From assembly GCF_022829295.1 (NCBI RefSeq), contig NZ_JAKSYH010000136.1, positions 1 to 64,000 on the forward strand: a stretch of DNA of 64,000 nt, written 5' to 3'. Below, piece by piece: positions 1 through 9,644 of this stretch (position 1 is its first letter; every line of letters starts with the position of its first letter). A model generated the notes under the pieces. That model was not told the origin of the DNA. It made no database searches and saw only the letters and a program-made list of their open reading frames with translations. The stretch comes from Methylobacterium sp. J-088 (lineage in GTDB: Bacteria > Pseudomonadota > Alphaproteobacteria > Rhizobiales > Beijerinckiaceae). The position numbers and the translations under genes were made by a program.

Positions 1-119
1 ACGGCAAGCGGCAGAACGAGATCATGAACGTGGTCGCGAAGGAGCTGTCGGACACCGATATCGCCAATCTGGCGGCGTATTATGCGGGGATTCAAGTCGA
101 CGTGCTGCCGCCGGGGTAG
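1..119 (+). CDS. C-type cytochrome, C-terminal fragment
   Basis: Only the last 38 residues are in the window, read in frame from base 3 to a TAG at 117-119. They contain a Met followed by VAKELSDTDIANLAAYYA, which is the usual C-terminal helix of class I cytochromes c (c553/c4 type); the Met would be the distal haem iron ligand. The CXXCH haem site would lie upstream, outside the window. The protein would act in periplasmic electron transfer. The family call is made from this helix alone, so the subfamily and partner oxidase cannot be named. Confidence 0.7.
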   Translation, partial: GKRQNEIMNVVAKELSDTDIANLAAYYAGIQVDVLPPG

Positions 120-132
120 TGCGCGCGCCTCT

Positions 133-157
133 CCCTCCCCCGCAGATGGGGGGAGGG
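133..157. repeat. GC-rich palindrome, copy 1
   Basis: A run CCCTCCCCC is followed by a short spacer and GGGGGGAGGG, forming a strong hairpin 14 bases after the cytochrome stop codon. Nearly the same arrangement recurs at 20858-20884, so this looks like a dispersed intergenic element that may also work as a transcription terminator. Confidence 0.5.
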
Positions 158-339
158 CGGGCGCGCGGGATGTCTGGTCCGCCCAACCTGGCAACCGGAC
201 GGTGATCCCGAATGCGATGTGTGAAGCCGCTAGCCCTCAGAGGGGGAGAGGGAGATGTCCCGCCTCATAAGGTTTCCGTTTGAAAGCTTCAGTTGATGCG
301 TCTCTGCCATCATCACGAGCGAAGTGAAGTGACCCAGGG

Positions 340-367
340 CAGCGCGACGTCTGCGAGCGTGGCGCTG
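340..367. repeat. REP-like inverted repeat between convergent genes
   Basis: CAGCGCGACG at 340-349 pairs with CGTGGCGCTG at 358-367 with one mismatch and an 8-base loop. It lies in the 309-base gap between the end of the cytochrome gene and the end of lepA, which converge. The flanks (GAGCGAAGTGAAGTGACCCA and GGATTGCTTCGCTCCGCTCG) look like repetitive intergenic DNA. I see no gene in this gap. Confidence 0.4.
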
Positions 368-428
368 CTGGATTGCTTCGCTCCGCTCGCAAAGACGGCG
401 GGGCCGAAGCCATCAACCGGAAACCGTA

Positions 429-2231
429 TCAATCGTCCATCTTCAGCGCGGCAATGAACGCCTCCTGCGGGATCTCGACGCGCCCGAACTGGCGCATCTT
501 CTTCTTACCTTCCTTCTGCTTGTCCAACAGCTTGCGCTTGCGCGAGATGTCGCCACCATAGCACTTGGCGGTCACGTCCTTGGACAGGGCCTTGATCGTC
601 TCGCGGGCGATGATCTTGCCGCCGATCGCCGCCTGGACCGGGATCTGGAACAGGTGGCGGGGGATCAGGTCCTTCAGCTTCTCGCACATGGCCCGGCCGC
701 GGGACTCTGCGCGGGTGCGGTGGACCAGCATCGAGAGGGCATCCACCGGCTCGGCATTGACCAGGATCGACATCTTCACGAGGTCGCCCTCGCGGTAATC
801 CGAGACGTGGTAGTCGAACGAGGCGTAGCCCTTCGAGATCGACTTCAATCGGTCGTAGAAATCGAACACCACCTCGTTCAGCGGCAGATCATAGACCACC
901 ATGGCGCGCTTGCCGACGTAGTTGAGGTCCATCTGGACGCCGCGGCGGTCCTGGCAGAGCTTCAGCACGCCGCCGAGATACTCGTCCGGCGTCAGGATCG
1001 TGGCGCGGATCCAGGGCTCCTGGATCGTCTCGATCTTCATGATGTCCGGCATGTCGGCCGGATTATGCAATTCCTTGGTCTCGCCGTCGCGCATCTGCAG
1101 TCGGTAGACCACCGAGGGCGCCGTGGAGATCAGGTCGAGGTTGAACTCGCGCTCCAGCCGCTCCTGGATGATTTCCAGGTGCAGCAGCCCGAGGAAGCCG
1201 CAGCGGAAGCCGAAGCCCAGGGCCGCCGAGCTTTCCATCTCGTACGAGAACGAGGCGTCGTTGAGCCGTAGACGGCCCATGGCCGAGCGCAGGTTCTCGA
1301 ACTCGGCCGCATCCACCGGGAACAGGCCGCAGAACACCACCGCCTGGACTTCCTTGAAGCCCGGCAGCATCTCGGTGGTCTGGCGCTTGTCCTCGGTGAT
1401 GGTATCGCCGACGCGGGTGTCGGCGACCTCCTTGATCGAGCCGGTGAAGAAGCCGACCTCGCCCGGGCCCAGCGCGTCGATATCGGCCATCTTGGGCCGG
1501 AACACGCCGATCCGGTCGACGCCGTAGACGGCGTCGGCCCCCATCATGCGGATGGTCATGCCCTTCTTGAGCGTGCCGTCGATGATCCGCACCAGAACGA
1601 CGACGCCGAGATAGGCGTCGTACCAGCTGTCCACGAGCAGCACCTTGAGCGGCGCGTCCCGGTTGCCCTTCGGCGCCGGCAGGCGGGTGACGATCGCCTC
1701 CAGCACCGCCTCGATGTTGAGGCCGGTCTTGGCCGAGATCGGCACGGCGTTCGAGGCATCGAGGCCGATCACCTCCTCGATCTGCTCCTTGACCCGCTCG
1801 GGCTCGGCGGCCGGCAGATCGACCTTGTTGAGGACGGGCACGATCTCGTGATTGGCGTCGAGCGCCTGATAGACGTTGGCCAGCGTCTGCGCCTCGACGC
1901 CCTGGGACGCATCCACCACCAGCAGCGAGCCCTCGCAGGCGGCGAGTGAGCGCGACACCTCGTAGGCAAAGTCGACGTGGCCGGGCGTGTCCATGAGGTT
2001 CAGGACGTAAGTCTGGCCGTCCTGCGCCTTGTATTCCAGGCGTACGGTCTGCGCCTTGATGGTGATGCCGCGCTCTTTCTCGATATCCATCGAGTCGAGC
2101 ATCTGCTCGCTCATGTCGCGCAGCGCGACGGTGCCGGTGGCCTGGATCAGCCGGTCCGCCAATGTCGATTTGCCGTGATCGATATGCGCGACGATCGAGA
2201 AGTTGCGAATGAATTCGATCGGGGCTGTCAT
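429..2231 (-). CDS. lepA: Elongation factor 4 (LepA), back-translocating GTPase
   Basis: This is a ribosome-associated translational GTPase that acts on stalled or mistranslocated ribosomes. The 600-residue product is full length. The G1 motif AHIDHGKS is at residues 15-22, followed by DTPGH (G3) and NKVD (G4), EF-G-like domains II, III and V, and the LepA-specific C-terminal domain with [11 protein letters not shown], which binds near the tRNA. I use the ATG at 2231, giving MTAPIEF, rather than an in-frame ATG 11 codons upstream, because LepA proteins begin just before the G domain. It is transcribed alone, converging on the cytochrome gene. Identification is secure. Confidence 0.97.
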   Translation of the reverse strand: MTAPIEFIRNFSIVAHIDHGKSTLADRLIQATGTVALRDMSEQMLDSMDIEKERGITIKAQTVRLEYKAQDGQTYVLNLMDTPGHVDFAYEVSRSLAACEGSLLVVDASQGVEAQTLANVYQALDANHEIVPVLNKVDLPAAEPERVKEQIEEVIGLDASNAVPISAKTGLNIEAVLEAIVTRLPAPKGNRDAPLKVLLVDSWYDAYLGVVVLVRIIDGTLKKGMTIRMMGADAVYGVDRIGVFRPKMADIDALGPGEVGFFTGSIKEVADTRVGDTITEDKRQTTEMLPGFKEVQAVVFCGLFPVDAAEFENLRSAMGRLRLNDASFSYEMESSAALGFGFRCGFLGLLHLEIIQERLEREFNLDLISTAPSVVYRLQMRDGETKELHNPADMPDIMKIETIQEPWIRATILTPDEYLGGVLKLCQDRRGVQMDLNYVGKRAMVVYDLPLNEVVFDFYDRLKSISKGYASFDYHVSDYREGDLVKMSILVNAEPVDALSMLVHRTRAESRGRAMCEKLKDLIPRHLFQIPVQAAIGGKIIARETIKALSKDVTAKCYGGDISRKRKLLDKQKEGKKKMRQFGRVEIPQEAFIAALKMDD

Positions 2232-2449
2232 CGGCATTCCGTTCGGGCGCGCTGAGACGCACACCGTCTGATGTCGGGGCGTGTTCGGATGGAGCGGCTC
2301 CCGCGCGAGATAGCAGCGCTACAGGAAGGCGCCAAGCGCAGCCGCAGCCGGCGTGCCATCCTGTCGCCGGACAAGCGGAAGGGCAGGGGCCGACGCAATC
2401 CGGCCCCCGCCCAAGCTGTCGAAGAATTACCCGCGCCGCCGCGAATGCC

Positions 2450-2650
2450 TCAGCGGCCGCGGTCGCGGATCAGGCGCTCGATCTCGGCCTCGCCGTGGGA
2501 GCGCGCCTTGGCCTCGGTCGGGTGCTTCCGGTCGGAGCGCTGGTGCAGCTTGCCGTGCTTGCGGATGCTCCACTGGTACATGGAGCCGCTCTCGCCGACA
2601 GGTTCCACGTCGAGGCTGAAGGGGTAGGTATCTGTCTGGGTCTCGCTCAT
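2450..2650 (-). CDS. Small conserved-type hypothetical protein
   Basis: A 66-residue hydrophilic protein beginning MSETQTDTYPFSLDVEP. It has no signal peptide or membrane segment and is rich in charged residues, with a basic middle (IRKHGKLHQRSDRKH). The ATG at 2650 is preferred over one six codons upstream. It is followed on the same strand by lepA about 220 bases further on. The composition is that of a real alphaproteobacterial gene, but I do not recognise a family. Confidence 0.6.
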   Translation of the reverse strand: MSETQTDTYPFSLDVEPVGESGSMYQWSIRKHGKLHQRSDRKHPTEAKARSHGEAEIERLIRDRGR

Positions 2651-2711
2651 GGCCCCGATATGGGGCATTCAGCGACGTTTCGCCATGCCCTCGCGTGAAG
2701 TCCGCGCGCCC

Positions 2712-3497
2712 TCAGGCCTCCGAAACAGTCGTGCGCGCCCGCGCGGCCATGGCGACGAGGCTCTTGCGCAGCGCCCCCATGTCGCCGATGCGCTCGGGAT
2801 AGACCACCCGGGCGGTGCGGTCGCCCGCCATCAGGTCCATTCCCTCGGGATCGAGGCCAGTCAGCCGCCAGGTCAGCCCATCCTCGGCGCCGCTGCCGGC
2901 AGCGTAGAGGGCGAGCGCGTCCGCATGGTCGGCGTTCATGTGCTCGACCGCCCCGCGCTCGCCCGCCACCACGGCCTCGGCTCCGGAGAGGTCGAGGAGC
3001 AACTGATCGCGGGTCAGCGTCGCGGCCTTGGCGAAGCCGCCGTTGAGGTGGCCGGCCTCCGGATCGAGGGCGAAGAAGCCGAAATCGGGAAAGTCGGCAT
3101 AGAGCTTCGCCTTGGGGTGGCGGGCAAGGAACCGCTCCCGGGCCCGTATCTCGCCGGTCTGCTGGGCGCGTCCGACCACGGTGAGCCGGGGATGCGCGAG
3201 GGGATCGCCCTTGCCGGTCTGCGCAAACAACAGCGAGCAGCGCGGATTCGTGAGCAGGTTGCGGGTATGGGCCGAGAGCCGCGACAGCAGCATCAGCGGC
3301 ATGCCGTCGACATCGGTGGCGATGGTCACGAGGGAGGCGAAGGGCGTGCCGTCCGGATCCAAGGTCGCCAGAGCCCCGGAGCGGATGCCGCGCAGGAGGC
3401 TCCGGGCGAGCCCGATCGCGTCGAAGGGCGCCTCGTCGGCCGGCAGTGGCCGGGCCGGTCCCCGCGGTCCGGGTGCATTTCCACCGGTCTGGCCCAT
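2712..3497 (-). CDS. HugZ-like FMN-binding split-barrel protein
   Basis: A 261-residue protein of the pyridoxamine 5'-phosphate oxidase-related superfamily. The N-terminal half carries the split-barrel pattern (LATLDPDGTPFASLVTIATD, then a strand ending LLSRLSAHTRNL) that binds flavin or haem. The C-terminal half, from about residue 170, has VEHMNADHADALALYA, the signature of the DUF2470/HugZ C-terminal domain. Such proteins are linked to haem utilisation, but many have no proven substrate. The start at 3497 is chosen because a perfect GGGGAGG lies six bases upstream; an ATG 11 codons earlier has no such site. No haem uptake genes are adjacent. Confidence 0.85.
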   Translation of the reverse strand: MGQTGGNAPGPRGPARPLPADEAPFDAIGLARSLLRGIRSGALATLDPDGTPFASLVTIATDVDGMPLMLLSRLSAHTRNLLTNPRCSLLFAQTGKGDPLAHPRLTVVGRAQQTGEIRARERFLARHPKAKLYADFPDFGFFALDPEAGHLNGGFAKAATLTRDQLLLDLSGAEAVVAGERGAVEHMNADHADALALYAAGSGAEDGLTWRLTGLDPEGMDLMAGDRTARVVYPERIGDMGALRKSLVAMAARARTTVSEA

Positions 3498-3786
3498 GCC
3501 GTTCCTCCCCCACGCGAATTGCCGCCGCACACGCCCGATACGTTAGCGGGGCGGGGGCCGCCGCGCGAGGCGTTCGGCCCGCGTCAGATCGGCCGTTACG
3601 GCCAAGCTATGACCGCCGCTCGCTTTTTCCGATCGGGCGTACTAAAGCACCTGTCCCTTCGCGTGCGCCGGGCTACGCTGAAATCGCCCGGTTCGCGCTC
3701 TTGTCTGCCCCTCGGGGGCCGGGACACGGCGCGGCCTGCGCGTAAAGCCAGGACCGCGCCCGAACCCGTTCAGTCAGGGATCGCGC

Positions 3787-4497
3787 ATGCCGACCATCGC
3801 CCTCGTCGACGACGACCGGAACATTCTCACCTCGGTCTCGATCGCGCTCGAGACCGAAGGCTACCGCATCCAGACCTATACGGACGGTGCCTCCGCGCTC
3901 GACGGCCTGCGCCATTCCCCACCGGATCTGGCGATCTTCGACATCAAGATGCCGCGCATGGACGGGATGGAGCTTCTCCGACGCCTGCGGCAGAAATCAG
4001 ACCTTCCCGTGATCTTCCTGACGTCGAAGGACGAGGAGATCGACGAGCTGTTCGGCCTCAAGATGGGCGCGGACGACTTTATCCATAAGCCGTTCTCGCA
4101 GCGCCTGCTGGTGGAGCGCGTGAAGGCGGTGCTCCGCCGCTTCGCCAAGGAGGCCCCCGGCGCAACGCCGCGCGGGGCCGAGGAGGTTGCGGCCCGCTCG
4201 CTCGAGCGCGGCCTGCTGATGATGGATCCCGAGCGCCACACCTGCACGTGGAAGGGCGAGGCGGTGACCCTGACGGTCACGGAGTTCCTGATTCTCCAGG
4301 CCCTCGCGCAGCGCCCCGGCGTCGTGAAGAGCCGCAACGCCCTCATGGACGCGGCTTACGACGATCAGGTCTATGTCGATGACCGGACGATCGACAGTCA
4401 CATCAAGCGCCTGCGCAAGAAGTTCAAGGTGACCGATCAGAGCTTCGACATGATCGAGACGCTCTACGGCGTCGGCTACCGGTTCAAGGAGGCGTGA
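3787..4497 (+). CDS. chvI: Response regulator ChvI, OmpR family
   Basis: A 236-residue DNA-binding response regulator. The receiver domain has the acidic pair DDD at residues 8-10, the phosphoacceptor Asp52 within [10 protein letters not shown] and the Lys of HKPFS. A winged-helix output domain fills residues 130-236, ending [13 protein letters not shown]. Together with the next gene it matches the ChvI/ChvG (BvrR/BvrS) system, which in Hyphomicrobiales responds to acid and envelope stress and controls envelope and metabolic genes. The stop codon overlaps the chvG start by four bases (GTGA), so the two are translationally coupled. Confidence 0.93.
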   Translation: MPTIALVDDDRNILTSVSIALETEGYRIQTYTDGASALDGLRHSPPDLAIFDIKMPRMDGMELLRRLRQKSDLPVIFLTSKDEEIDELFGLKMGADDFIHKPFSQRLLVERVKAVLRRFAKEAPGATPRGAEEVAARSLERGLLMMDPERHTCTWKGEAVTLTVTEFLILQALAQRPGVVKSRNALMDAAYDDQVYVDDRTIDSHIKRLRKKFKVTDQSFDMIETLYGVGYRFKEA

Positions 4498-6320
4498 TCT
4501 TCAGGATCCGTCGCGTGTCCGCTCGTACACAAACCGAGACCGAGGAGGGCGAACCCCGCACCTCCCTGGCAAAAGCCCTCTCCCGCCCGCTGACCTGGCC
4601 CCGTGCCCTCTGGGACGCGATCGGCCAGCGCGCCTCGTCGAGCCTGACGCGCCGCATCGTCGTGCTCAACCTCGTCGGGCTGATCGCGCTGCTGGTCGGG
4701 TTCCTGTACCTCAACCAGTTCCGCCAGGGCCTGATCCAGGCGCGGATCCAGAGCCTCGCCATCCAGGGCGAGATCATCGCGGGTGCCATCGCGGCCTCCG
4801 CGTCGGTGGATACCGACACGATCCGAATCGACCCCGACAAGCTGCTCCAGCAGCAGGCCGGCGAGGCCGCCGAGGAGGAGTCTCAGCCGCTGGCCTTCTC
4901 GCTTAATCCCGAGAAGGTGGCGCCGCTTCTCTCGCGCCTCGTCACGCCGACCGGCAATCGGGCGCGGGTCTACGATCAGGAGGGTGGCCTCTTGTTCGAC
5001 ACACGGACCCTGTTCAAGCGCGGTGATGCCGGCCGGACGGACTCGCTCGAGCCCCGGCTGCACAAGCCTGGAATGCTCGAATCAGCTTTCCAGACGGTCC
5101 AGACCAAGCTGAGCGGCCTGTTCCGCAGCCGGGCCGAGCCTACGGAGGAGACGGGCCCGCAAAACGGGCATTCGCTCCGGGAGGTCCAGGCGGCGTTGGG
5201 CGGAAATCGCGGCAGCCTGGTGCGCCGCAACAAGGAGGGCGAGACCACGGTGTCGGTGGCCGTACCGATCCACCGGGCCGGATCGGTCCGCGGCGCGCTG
5301 CTGATCTCGACGCAGGGCGACGCCATCGACCGGGTGATCGCCTCGGAGCGCTTCGGCCTGCTGCAGGTGTTCCTGGTCGCCTCGGCCGTGATGGTGGTGC
5401 TGTCGTTCCTGTTGGCCGGGGCCATCGCGGGCCCGGTGCGCCGCCTCGCCGAGGCGGCCGAGAAGGTGCGGATGGGCATCAAGACCCGCGAGGAGATTCC
5501 GGACTTCACCGAGCGGACCGACGAGATCGGCCATCTCTCCGGGGCGCTCCGCGACATGACTCAGGCGCTCTACCGACGGATCGACGCCATCGAGAGTTTT
5601 GCCGCGGATGTCAGCCACGAATTGAAGAACCCGCTGACCTCGCTGCGCAGCGCCGTCGAGACCCTGCCGCTCGCCCGGAACGACGATTCGCGTGGGCGCC
5701 TGATGGCGATCATCCAGCACGACGTGAAGCGCCTCGATCGCCTGATCAGCGACATCGCCGACGCCTCGCGCCTCGATGCCGAACTCGCCCGGGCGGAGGC
5801 CCGGCGCGTGGATCTCCGGCGCCTGCTCAGCACCGTCGTGTCGGTGGCCAACGAGCGCCGGCGGCCGAAGGATTGCCTGATCCAGCTCGACGTGGAGGCG
5901 ACCGCGTTCGACAACGAGGCGCCGTTCACGATCATCGGCCACGACAGCCGGCTCGGCCAAGTCGTCAACAACCTGCTCGACAATGCCCGCTCGTTCTCGC
6001 CCAGCGACGCGAAGGTCCGCGTCGTGCTGCGCCGGGTTCGGAGCGAGATCGAGCTGGTCTGCGAGGATGAGGGGCCGGGCATCCCCGAGCATGCCCTGGA
6101 GCGCATCTTCGAGCGCTTCTACACCGACCGCCCCGAACAGGGGTTCGGCCAGAATTCCGGGCTCGGCCTGTCGATCTCGCGCCAGATCGTGCAGGCCCAT
6201 CGCGGCACGATCCGCGCCGAGAACCGCCCCGGCGCGCCCGACGAGGACGGTGAACCCACCGTGCGCGGCGCCCGCTTCATCGTCCGTCTGCCGGCCGCGG
6301 CTCGCCAGCTCCACGCGTGA
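4494..6320 (+). CDS. chvG: Sensor histidine kinase ChvG
   Basis: A 608-residue inner-membrane kinase paired with ChvI. Residues 55-74 and about 286-312 are membrane segments flanking a roughly 210-residue periplasmic sensor domain. A HAMP domain follows, then the H box [16 protein letters not shown] with phosphoacceptor His375, and an N box (NNLLDNA), a D/F region and GLGLSIS in the ATPase domain. The GTG start at 4494 overlaps the chvI stop. The next gene, hprK, again starts in a GTGA overlap with the chvG stop, which ties the kinase to PTS regulation. Confidence 0.93.
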   Translation: MIFRIRRVSARTQTETEEGEPRTSLAKALSRPLTWPRALWDAIGQRASSSLTRRIVVLNLVGLIALLVGFLYLNQFRQGLIQARIQSLAIQGEIIAGAIAASASVDTDTIRIDPDKLLQQQAGEAAEEESQPLAFSLNPEKVAPLLSRLVTPTGNRARVYDQEGGLLFDTRTLFKRGDAGRTDSLEPRLHKPGMLESAFQTVQTKLSGLFRSRAEPTEETGPQNGHSLREVQAALGGNRGSLVRRNKEGETTVSVAVPIHRAGSVRGALLISTQGDAIDRVIASERFGLLQVFLVASAVMVVLSFLLAGAIAGPVRRLAEAAEKVRMGIKTREEIPDFTERTDEIGHLSGALRDMTQALYRRIDAIESFAADVSHELKNPLTSLRSAVETLPLARNDDSRGRLMAIIQHDVKRLDRLISDIADASRLDAELARAEARRVDLRRLLSTVVSVANERRRPKDCLIQLDVEATAFDNEAPFTIIGHDSRLGQVVNNLLDNARSFSPSDAKVRVVLRRVRSEIELVCEDEGPGIPEHALERIFERFYTDRPEQGFGQNSGLGLSISRQIVQAHRGTIRAENRPGAPDEDGEPTVRGARFIVRLPAAARQLHA

Positions 6321-6760
6321 CGACGACGCTCCACGGCGCCTGCTGCGCGCTCGGCGGCGCCGGCATTCTGATCCGGGGCGCGGCCGGCGCCGGGAAATCG
6401 AGCCTGGCCCTGCTGCTTGCAGCGGCCGAAGACGGTGCCTTCGTAGCCGATGATCGGGTCGTCTGCGTAGTCGTCCGCGGCCGTGTCATCGCCCGCCCGC
6501 ATCCGGCGCTCTCCGGTCGCGTCGAGGTGCGGGGACAGGGGATCCTTTCGGTGGGTGACCTCGGCGTCTCGGCCAGTCCCGAGACGGTACTCGATCTCAT
6601 CGTCGATCTCGTCGCCACTGTGCCGCGCCTGCCGGAGCCGGCCGGTTCCGAGGGCCTTCTGGGCATTCCGCTCCCCCGCCTCGTCCTCGATCGTGGTGTC
6701 CGCGCCGCCGGCTTGGCGCCGCTCCTCATTCGTGCGGCGCTGCGAAAGCGATGCCCGTGA
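6317..6760 (+). CDS. hprK: HPr kinase/phosphorylase, short alphaproteobacterial form
   Basis: A 147-residue protein holding only the catalytic half of HprK. The P-loop GAAGAGKS is at residues 21-28, followed by ADDRV and the GLLGIPLPRLVLDRG region of the kinase core. The N-terminal domain of the roughly 310-residue Gram-positive enzyme is absent, as is normal in alphaproteobacteria. It should phosphorylate HPr on serine. The GTG start overlaps the chvG stop by four bases, a conserved arrangement. About 175 bases separate it from the EIIA gene. Confidence 0.88.
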   Translation: MTTTLHGACCALGGAGILIRGAAGAGKSSLALLLAAAEDGAFVADDRVVCVVVRGRVIARPHPALSGRVEVRGQGILSVGDLGVSASPETVLDLIVDLVATVPRLPEPAGSEGLLGIPLPRLVLDRGVRAAGLAPLLIRAALRKRCP

Positions 6761-6935
6761 CTTCGCAGCCGCACACGTCGCCCGAGTCGCGCAGCGGTGG
6801 TGCTGCCCCATGGCGCACGCGCAGCAGCCGTGCCATGATCGCAGGGTTGTCCGGGCAAAAAAGTCGCGTTCGCCTTGTGGGGGGATGTGCGATGCACAAC
6901 ATGGCGGCACACACAGGACGTTGGAACACGTGTCG

Positions 6936-7337
6936 ATGATTGGCATGGTGCTCGTCACTCACGGGCTGCTGGCGACCGAATTCAAGGCCGCTCTGGAGCA
7001 CGTGGTCGGCCCCCAGGATCAGATCGAAACGATCACGATCGGGCCGGAGGACGATATGGAATTGCGGCGGCGGGACATCATGTCCGCGGTCTGCCGCGTG
7101 AATACCGGCGAGGGGGTCGTGGTGCTCACCGACATGTTCGGCGGGACTCCCTCCAACCTTGCGCTGTCCTGCATGAATGGCGGGTCGGTCGAGGTGGTGG
7201 CGGGCATCAACCTGCCGATGCTGATCAAGCTCGCCAGCGTCCGCGACGAGGAGAATCTCGGCGATGCCGTGCTCCACGCCCAGGAGGCGGGGCGCAAATA
7301 CATCAACGTCGCCTCCCGCGTGCTCGCCGGGAAATAG
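6936..7337 (+). CDS. PTS EIIA component, mannose class
   Basis: A 133-residue EIIA(Man)-type protein. VTHG holds the phosphorylatable His9, and TDMFGGTPSNLA is the conserved loop of the fold. In alphaproteobacteria this protein lacks a matching sugar permease and acts in regulation together with EI(Ntr), HPr and HprK. The start MIGMVLVTHG is fixed by homology; no strong ribosome binding site is visible. An HPr gene normally follows directly, but here the next gene, on the opposite strand, ends 13 bases away. It could be named manX or ptsL in related genomes. Confidence 0.88.
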   Translation: MIGMVLVTHGLLATEFKAALEHVVGPQDQIETITIGPEDDMELRRRDIMSAVCRVNTGEGVVVLTDMFGGTPSNLALSCMNGGSVEVVAGINLPMLIKLASVRDEENLGDAVLHAQEAGRKYINVASRVLAGK

Positions 7338-7350
7338 ACCCTTAGGCTTC

Positions 7351-8232
7351 CTAAATCGCGACTTCGCGCATCGGCCGCCGCGAGCCTGCGGTAATCCCGA
7401 TCGAGGCGGCGATGACGAGGCCGATTGCGAGCCACTGCATGGGCGTAATTCGCTCGCCCAGCAGCATCAGCCCGGCGCAGGCTGCGACCGCCGGCTCCAG
7501 GCTCATCAACACGCCGAAACTCTTCCGGTCGAGGCGGCGCAGGGCGACCATCTCAAGGGAATAGGGCAGGGCGCTCGACATCAGCGCCAAGACGAGGCCG
7601 GCCAGCAGCACGCCCGGCGCCAGTAATGCGGACCCGGCTTCAACCACGCCGAAGGGCGCGACCACGAGGGCGGCCGTCAGCATGCCCAGCGAGACCGCCT
7701 GACCGCCATCGATTCGGCCCGCGCGCTGCCCGAACAGGATGTAGAGCGCCCAGGCCGCGGCAGCGCCGAGATCGAGGACGACGCCAACCGGATCGAGGCC
7801 GTCCGTCGTGGCGATCGGAAGAAGCAGCATCAGCCCGAGGACGGCGAGGCCGATCCACAGGAAATCCGACCTGCGGCGCGAGGCAATAAGCGCGACCGAA
7901 AGCGGTCCGGCGAACTCGATCGCCACCGCCGGTCCGAGCGGTAGACGGGCCAGAGCCAGGTAGAACAGCAGGTTCATCGCCCCCAGCGCCGCGCCGTACA
8001 GGGCGATCCATCCGGCCCCACGGAGCGGCAGGCTGCGACGCCACGGTCGCCAGATCGCGACGAGAATCAGCGCCGAGAAGCCGACCCGCAGGGACGACGT
8101 ACCGGCCGCGCCGAGCACCGGGAACAGGCTCTTGGCGAAGGTGGCGCCGCATTGGAGCGAGACCATGCCGGTCACGAGGGCGGCGATTGAGAGGATGACG
8201 GGGGACGGGCGCGCCCGTCCGACCACGCTCAC
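7351..8232 (-). CDS. RhtA-like EamA/DMT-family exporter
   Basis: A 293-residue protein with about ten hydrophobic segments in two repeated EamA halves. The motifs [20 protein letters not shown] and [16 protein letters not shown] closely resemble the threonine/homoserine exporter RhtA. It would sit in the inner membrane and export amino acids or similar small molecules; the substrate is not proven. Its ATG overlaps the hslU stop by four bases, so it is probably cotranscribed with and translationally coupled to hslU. Its end converges on the EIIA gene. Confidence 0.85.
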   Translation of the reverse strand: MSVVGRARPSPVILSIAALVTGMVSLQCGATFAKSLFPVLGAAGTSSLRVGFSALILVAIWRPWRRSLPLRGAGWIALYGAALGAMNLLFYLALARLPLGPAVAIEFAGPLSVALIASRRRSDFLWIGLAVLGLMLLLPIATTDGLDPVGVVLDLGAAAAWALYILFGQRAGRIDGGQAVSLGMLTAALVVAPFGVVEAGSALLAPGVLLAGLVLALMSSALPYSLEMVALRRLDRKSFGVLMSLEPAVAACAGLMLLGERITPMQWLAIGLVIAASIGITAGSRRPMREVAI

Positions 8233-9542
8233 AAGATGAACCGGCTCAGATCCGCATTGGCTGCCAGATCCGCAACGCGGGACCGTACATAGGCGGCGTC
8301 GATCGGCACGGTCTCGCCCGACCTGTCAGTGGCCGTGAAGGAGATCTCGTCGATCACCCGTTCCAGCACCGTCTGGAGCCGCCGGGCGCCGATATTCTCC
8401 ACCGAGGAATTCACCTCCACGGCGACCTTGGCCAGAGCGTCCACGGCATCGTCCGTGAAGGTCAGGGTCACACCCTCGGTCTCCATCAGCGCCACGGTCT
8501 GCTTCAGCAAGCTCGCCTCCGTGGAGGTCAGGATCTGGCGGAAGTCGTCCACCGTCAGCGGTTGCAGCTCGACCCGGATCGGGAGACGGCCCTGCAATTC
8601 CGGCAGGAGATCGGCCGGCTTCGAGACGTGGAAGGCCCCAGAGGCGATGAACAGGATGTGGTCGGTCTTCACCGGCCCGTGCTTGGTCGCCACCGTGGTG
8701 CCCTCGATCAGCGGCAGCAGGTCGCGCTGCACCCCCTCGCGGGAGACGTCGCCGGAGGAGCGGCCTTCGCGGGCGCAGATCTTGTCGATCTCGTCGAGGA
8801 AGACGATGCCGTTGTTCTCCACCTCACGGATCGCTTCGCGGACCAGCGCCTCATCGTCGACCAGCTTGTCGGATTCCTCGGCCATTAGCGGCGCGAAGGC
8901 GTCACGCACGAGGATCCGCCGCGGCTTGCCGCGCTGGCCGCCGAGCGCCTTGCCCAGCATGTCGCCGATGTTGATCGCCCCCATCGACGCGCCGGGCATG
9001 CCGGGAATCTCGAACATGGGCATGCCCGCAGGCGGGCCCGAGGCCAGTTCCAGCTCCACTTCCTTGTCGTCGAGCTCACTGTCGCGCAGCTTGCGGCGGA
9101 AGCTGTCACGGGTGGCCGCACTGGCCGTGGGACCGACCAGGGCATCGAGGATCCGGTTCTCGGCAGCCGCCTCGGCCTTGGCCCGCACGCCGTCGCGCTT
9201 GGTCTGCCGGGTCAGGCCGATCGCCACCTCCACGAGGTCGCGCACGATCTGTTCGACATCGCGGCCGACATAGCCGACCTCGGTGAACTTCGTGGCTTCG
9301 ATCTTCAGGAAGGGCGCGTTGGCAAGGCGGGCGAGGCGCCGGGCGATCTCGGTCTTGCCGCAGCCGGTTGGGCCAATCATCAGGATGTTCTTGGGCGCGA
9401 CCTCCTCGCGGAGCGGCCCGGTGAGCTGCTGGCGGCGCCAGCGGTTGCGCAGCGCAATGGCCACGGCGCGTTTGGCGTCATGCTGCCCGACGATGAAGCG
9501 ATCGAGTTCGGACACGATCTCGCGCGGAGAGAACGTCGTCAC
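8229..9542 (-). CDS. hslU: HslU, ATPase subunit of the HslVU protease
   Basis: A 437-residue AAA+ unfoldase. Walker A GPTGCGKT is at residues 57-64 and the Walker B stretch is [10 protein letters not shown]. An I-domain of about 120 residues with a Gly/Met-rich loop ([16 protein letters not shown]) follows, and the C-terminus DLSRFIL is the tail that inserts into HslV. The GTG at 9542, giving [16 protein letters not shown], matches known HslU starts; a longer reading frame with 25 extra codons is unlikely to be used. HslU feeds unfolded substrates to HslV, whose gene is unusually 3.7 kb away on the same strand. Confidence 0.95.
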   Translation of the reverse strand: MTTFSPREIVSELDRFIVGQHDAKRAVAIALRNRWRRQQLTGPLREEVAPKNILMIGPTGCGKTEIARRLARLANAPFLKIEATKFTEVGYVGRDVEQIVRDLVEVAIGLTRQTKRDGVRAKAEAAAENRILDALVGPTASAATRDSFRRKLRDSELDDKEVELELASGPPAGMPMFEIPGMPGASMGAINIGDMLGKALGGQRGKPRRILVRDAFAPLMAEESDKLVDDEALVREAIREVENNGIVFLDEIDKICAREGRSSGDVSREGVQRDLLPLIEGTTVATKHGPVKTDHILFIASGAFHVSKPADLLPELQGRLPIRVELQPLTVDDFRQILTSTEASLLKQTVALMETEGVTLTFTDDAVDALAKVAVEVNSSVENIGARRLQTVLERVIDEISFTATDRSGETVPIDAAYVRSRVADLAANADLSRFIL

Positions 9543-9607
9543 CGCTGTGCCATCCCTGTTGCCGGCCGCATCCCGCGGCCCACGGTCGGGAATGGGGTCC
9601 CGCGCGC

Positions 9608-9631
9608 CCCCGCGCAAGGGGCTGCGCGGGG
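9608..9631 (-). terminator. Inverted repeat between sulP and hslU
   Basis: CCCCGCGCA and TGCGCGGGG form a 9-bp perfect stem with a 6-base loop, in the 102-base gap downstream of the SulP gene. There is no T tract, so termination or attenuation is only an inference. Confidence 0.4.
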
Positions 9632-9644
9632 TCGTAGTGCCGCC

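Noticed and set aside
654-1271. A 205-codon plus-strand frame inside lepA
   Set aside because: Antisense to LepA and full of His, Arg and Val; not protein-like.
7342-7354. TTAGG-CTT-CCTAA hairpin between EIIA and the exporter gene
   Set aside because: A 5-bp stem is too weak to call a terminator with confidence.
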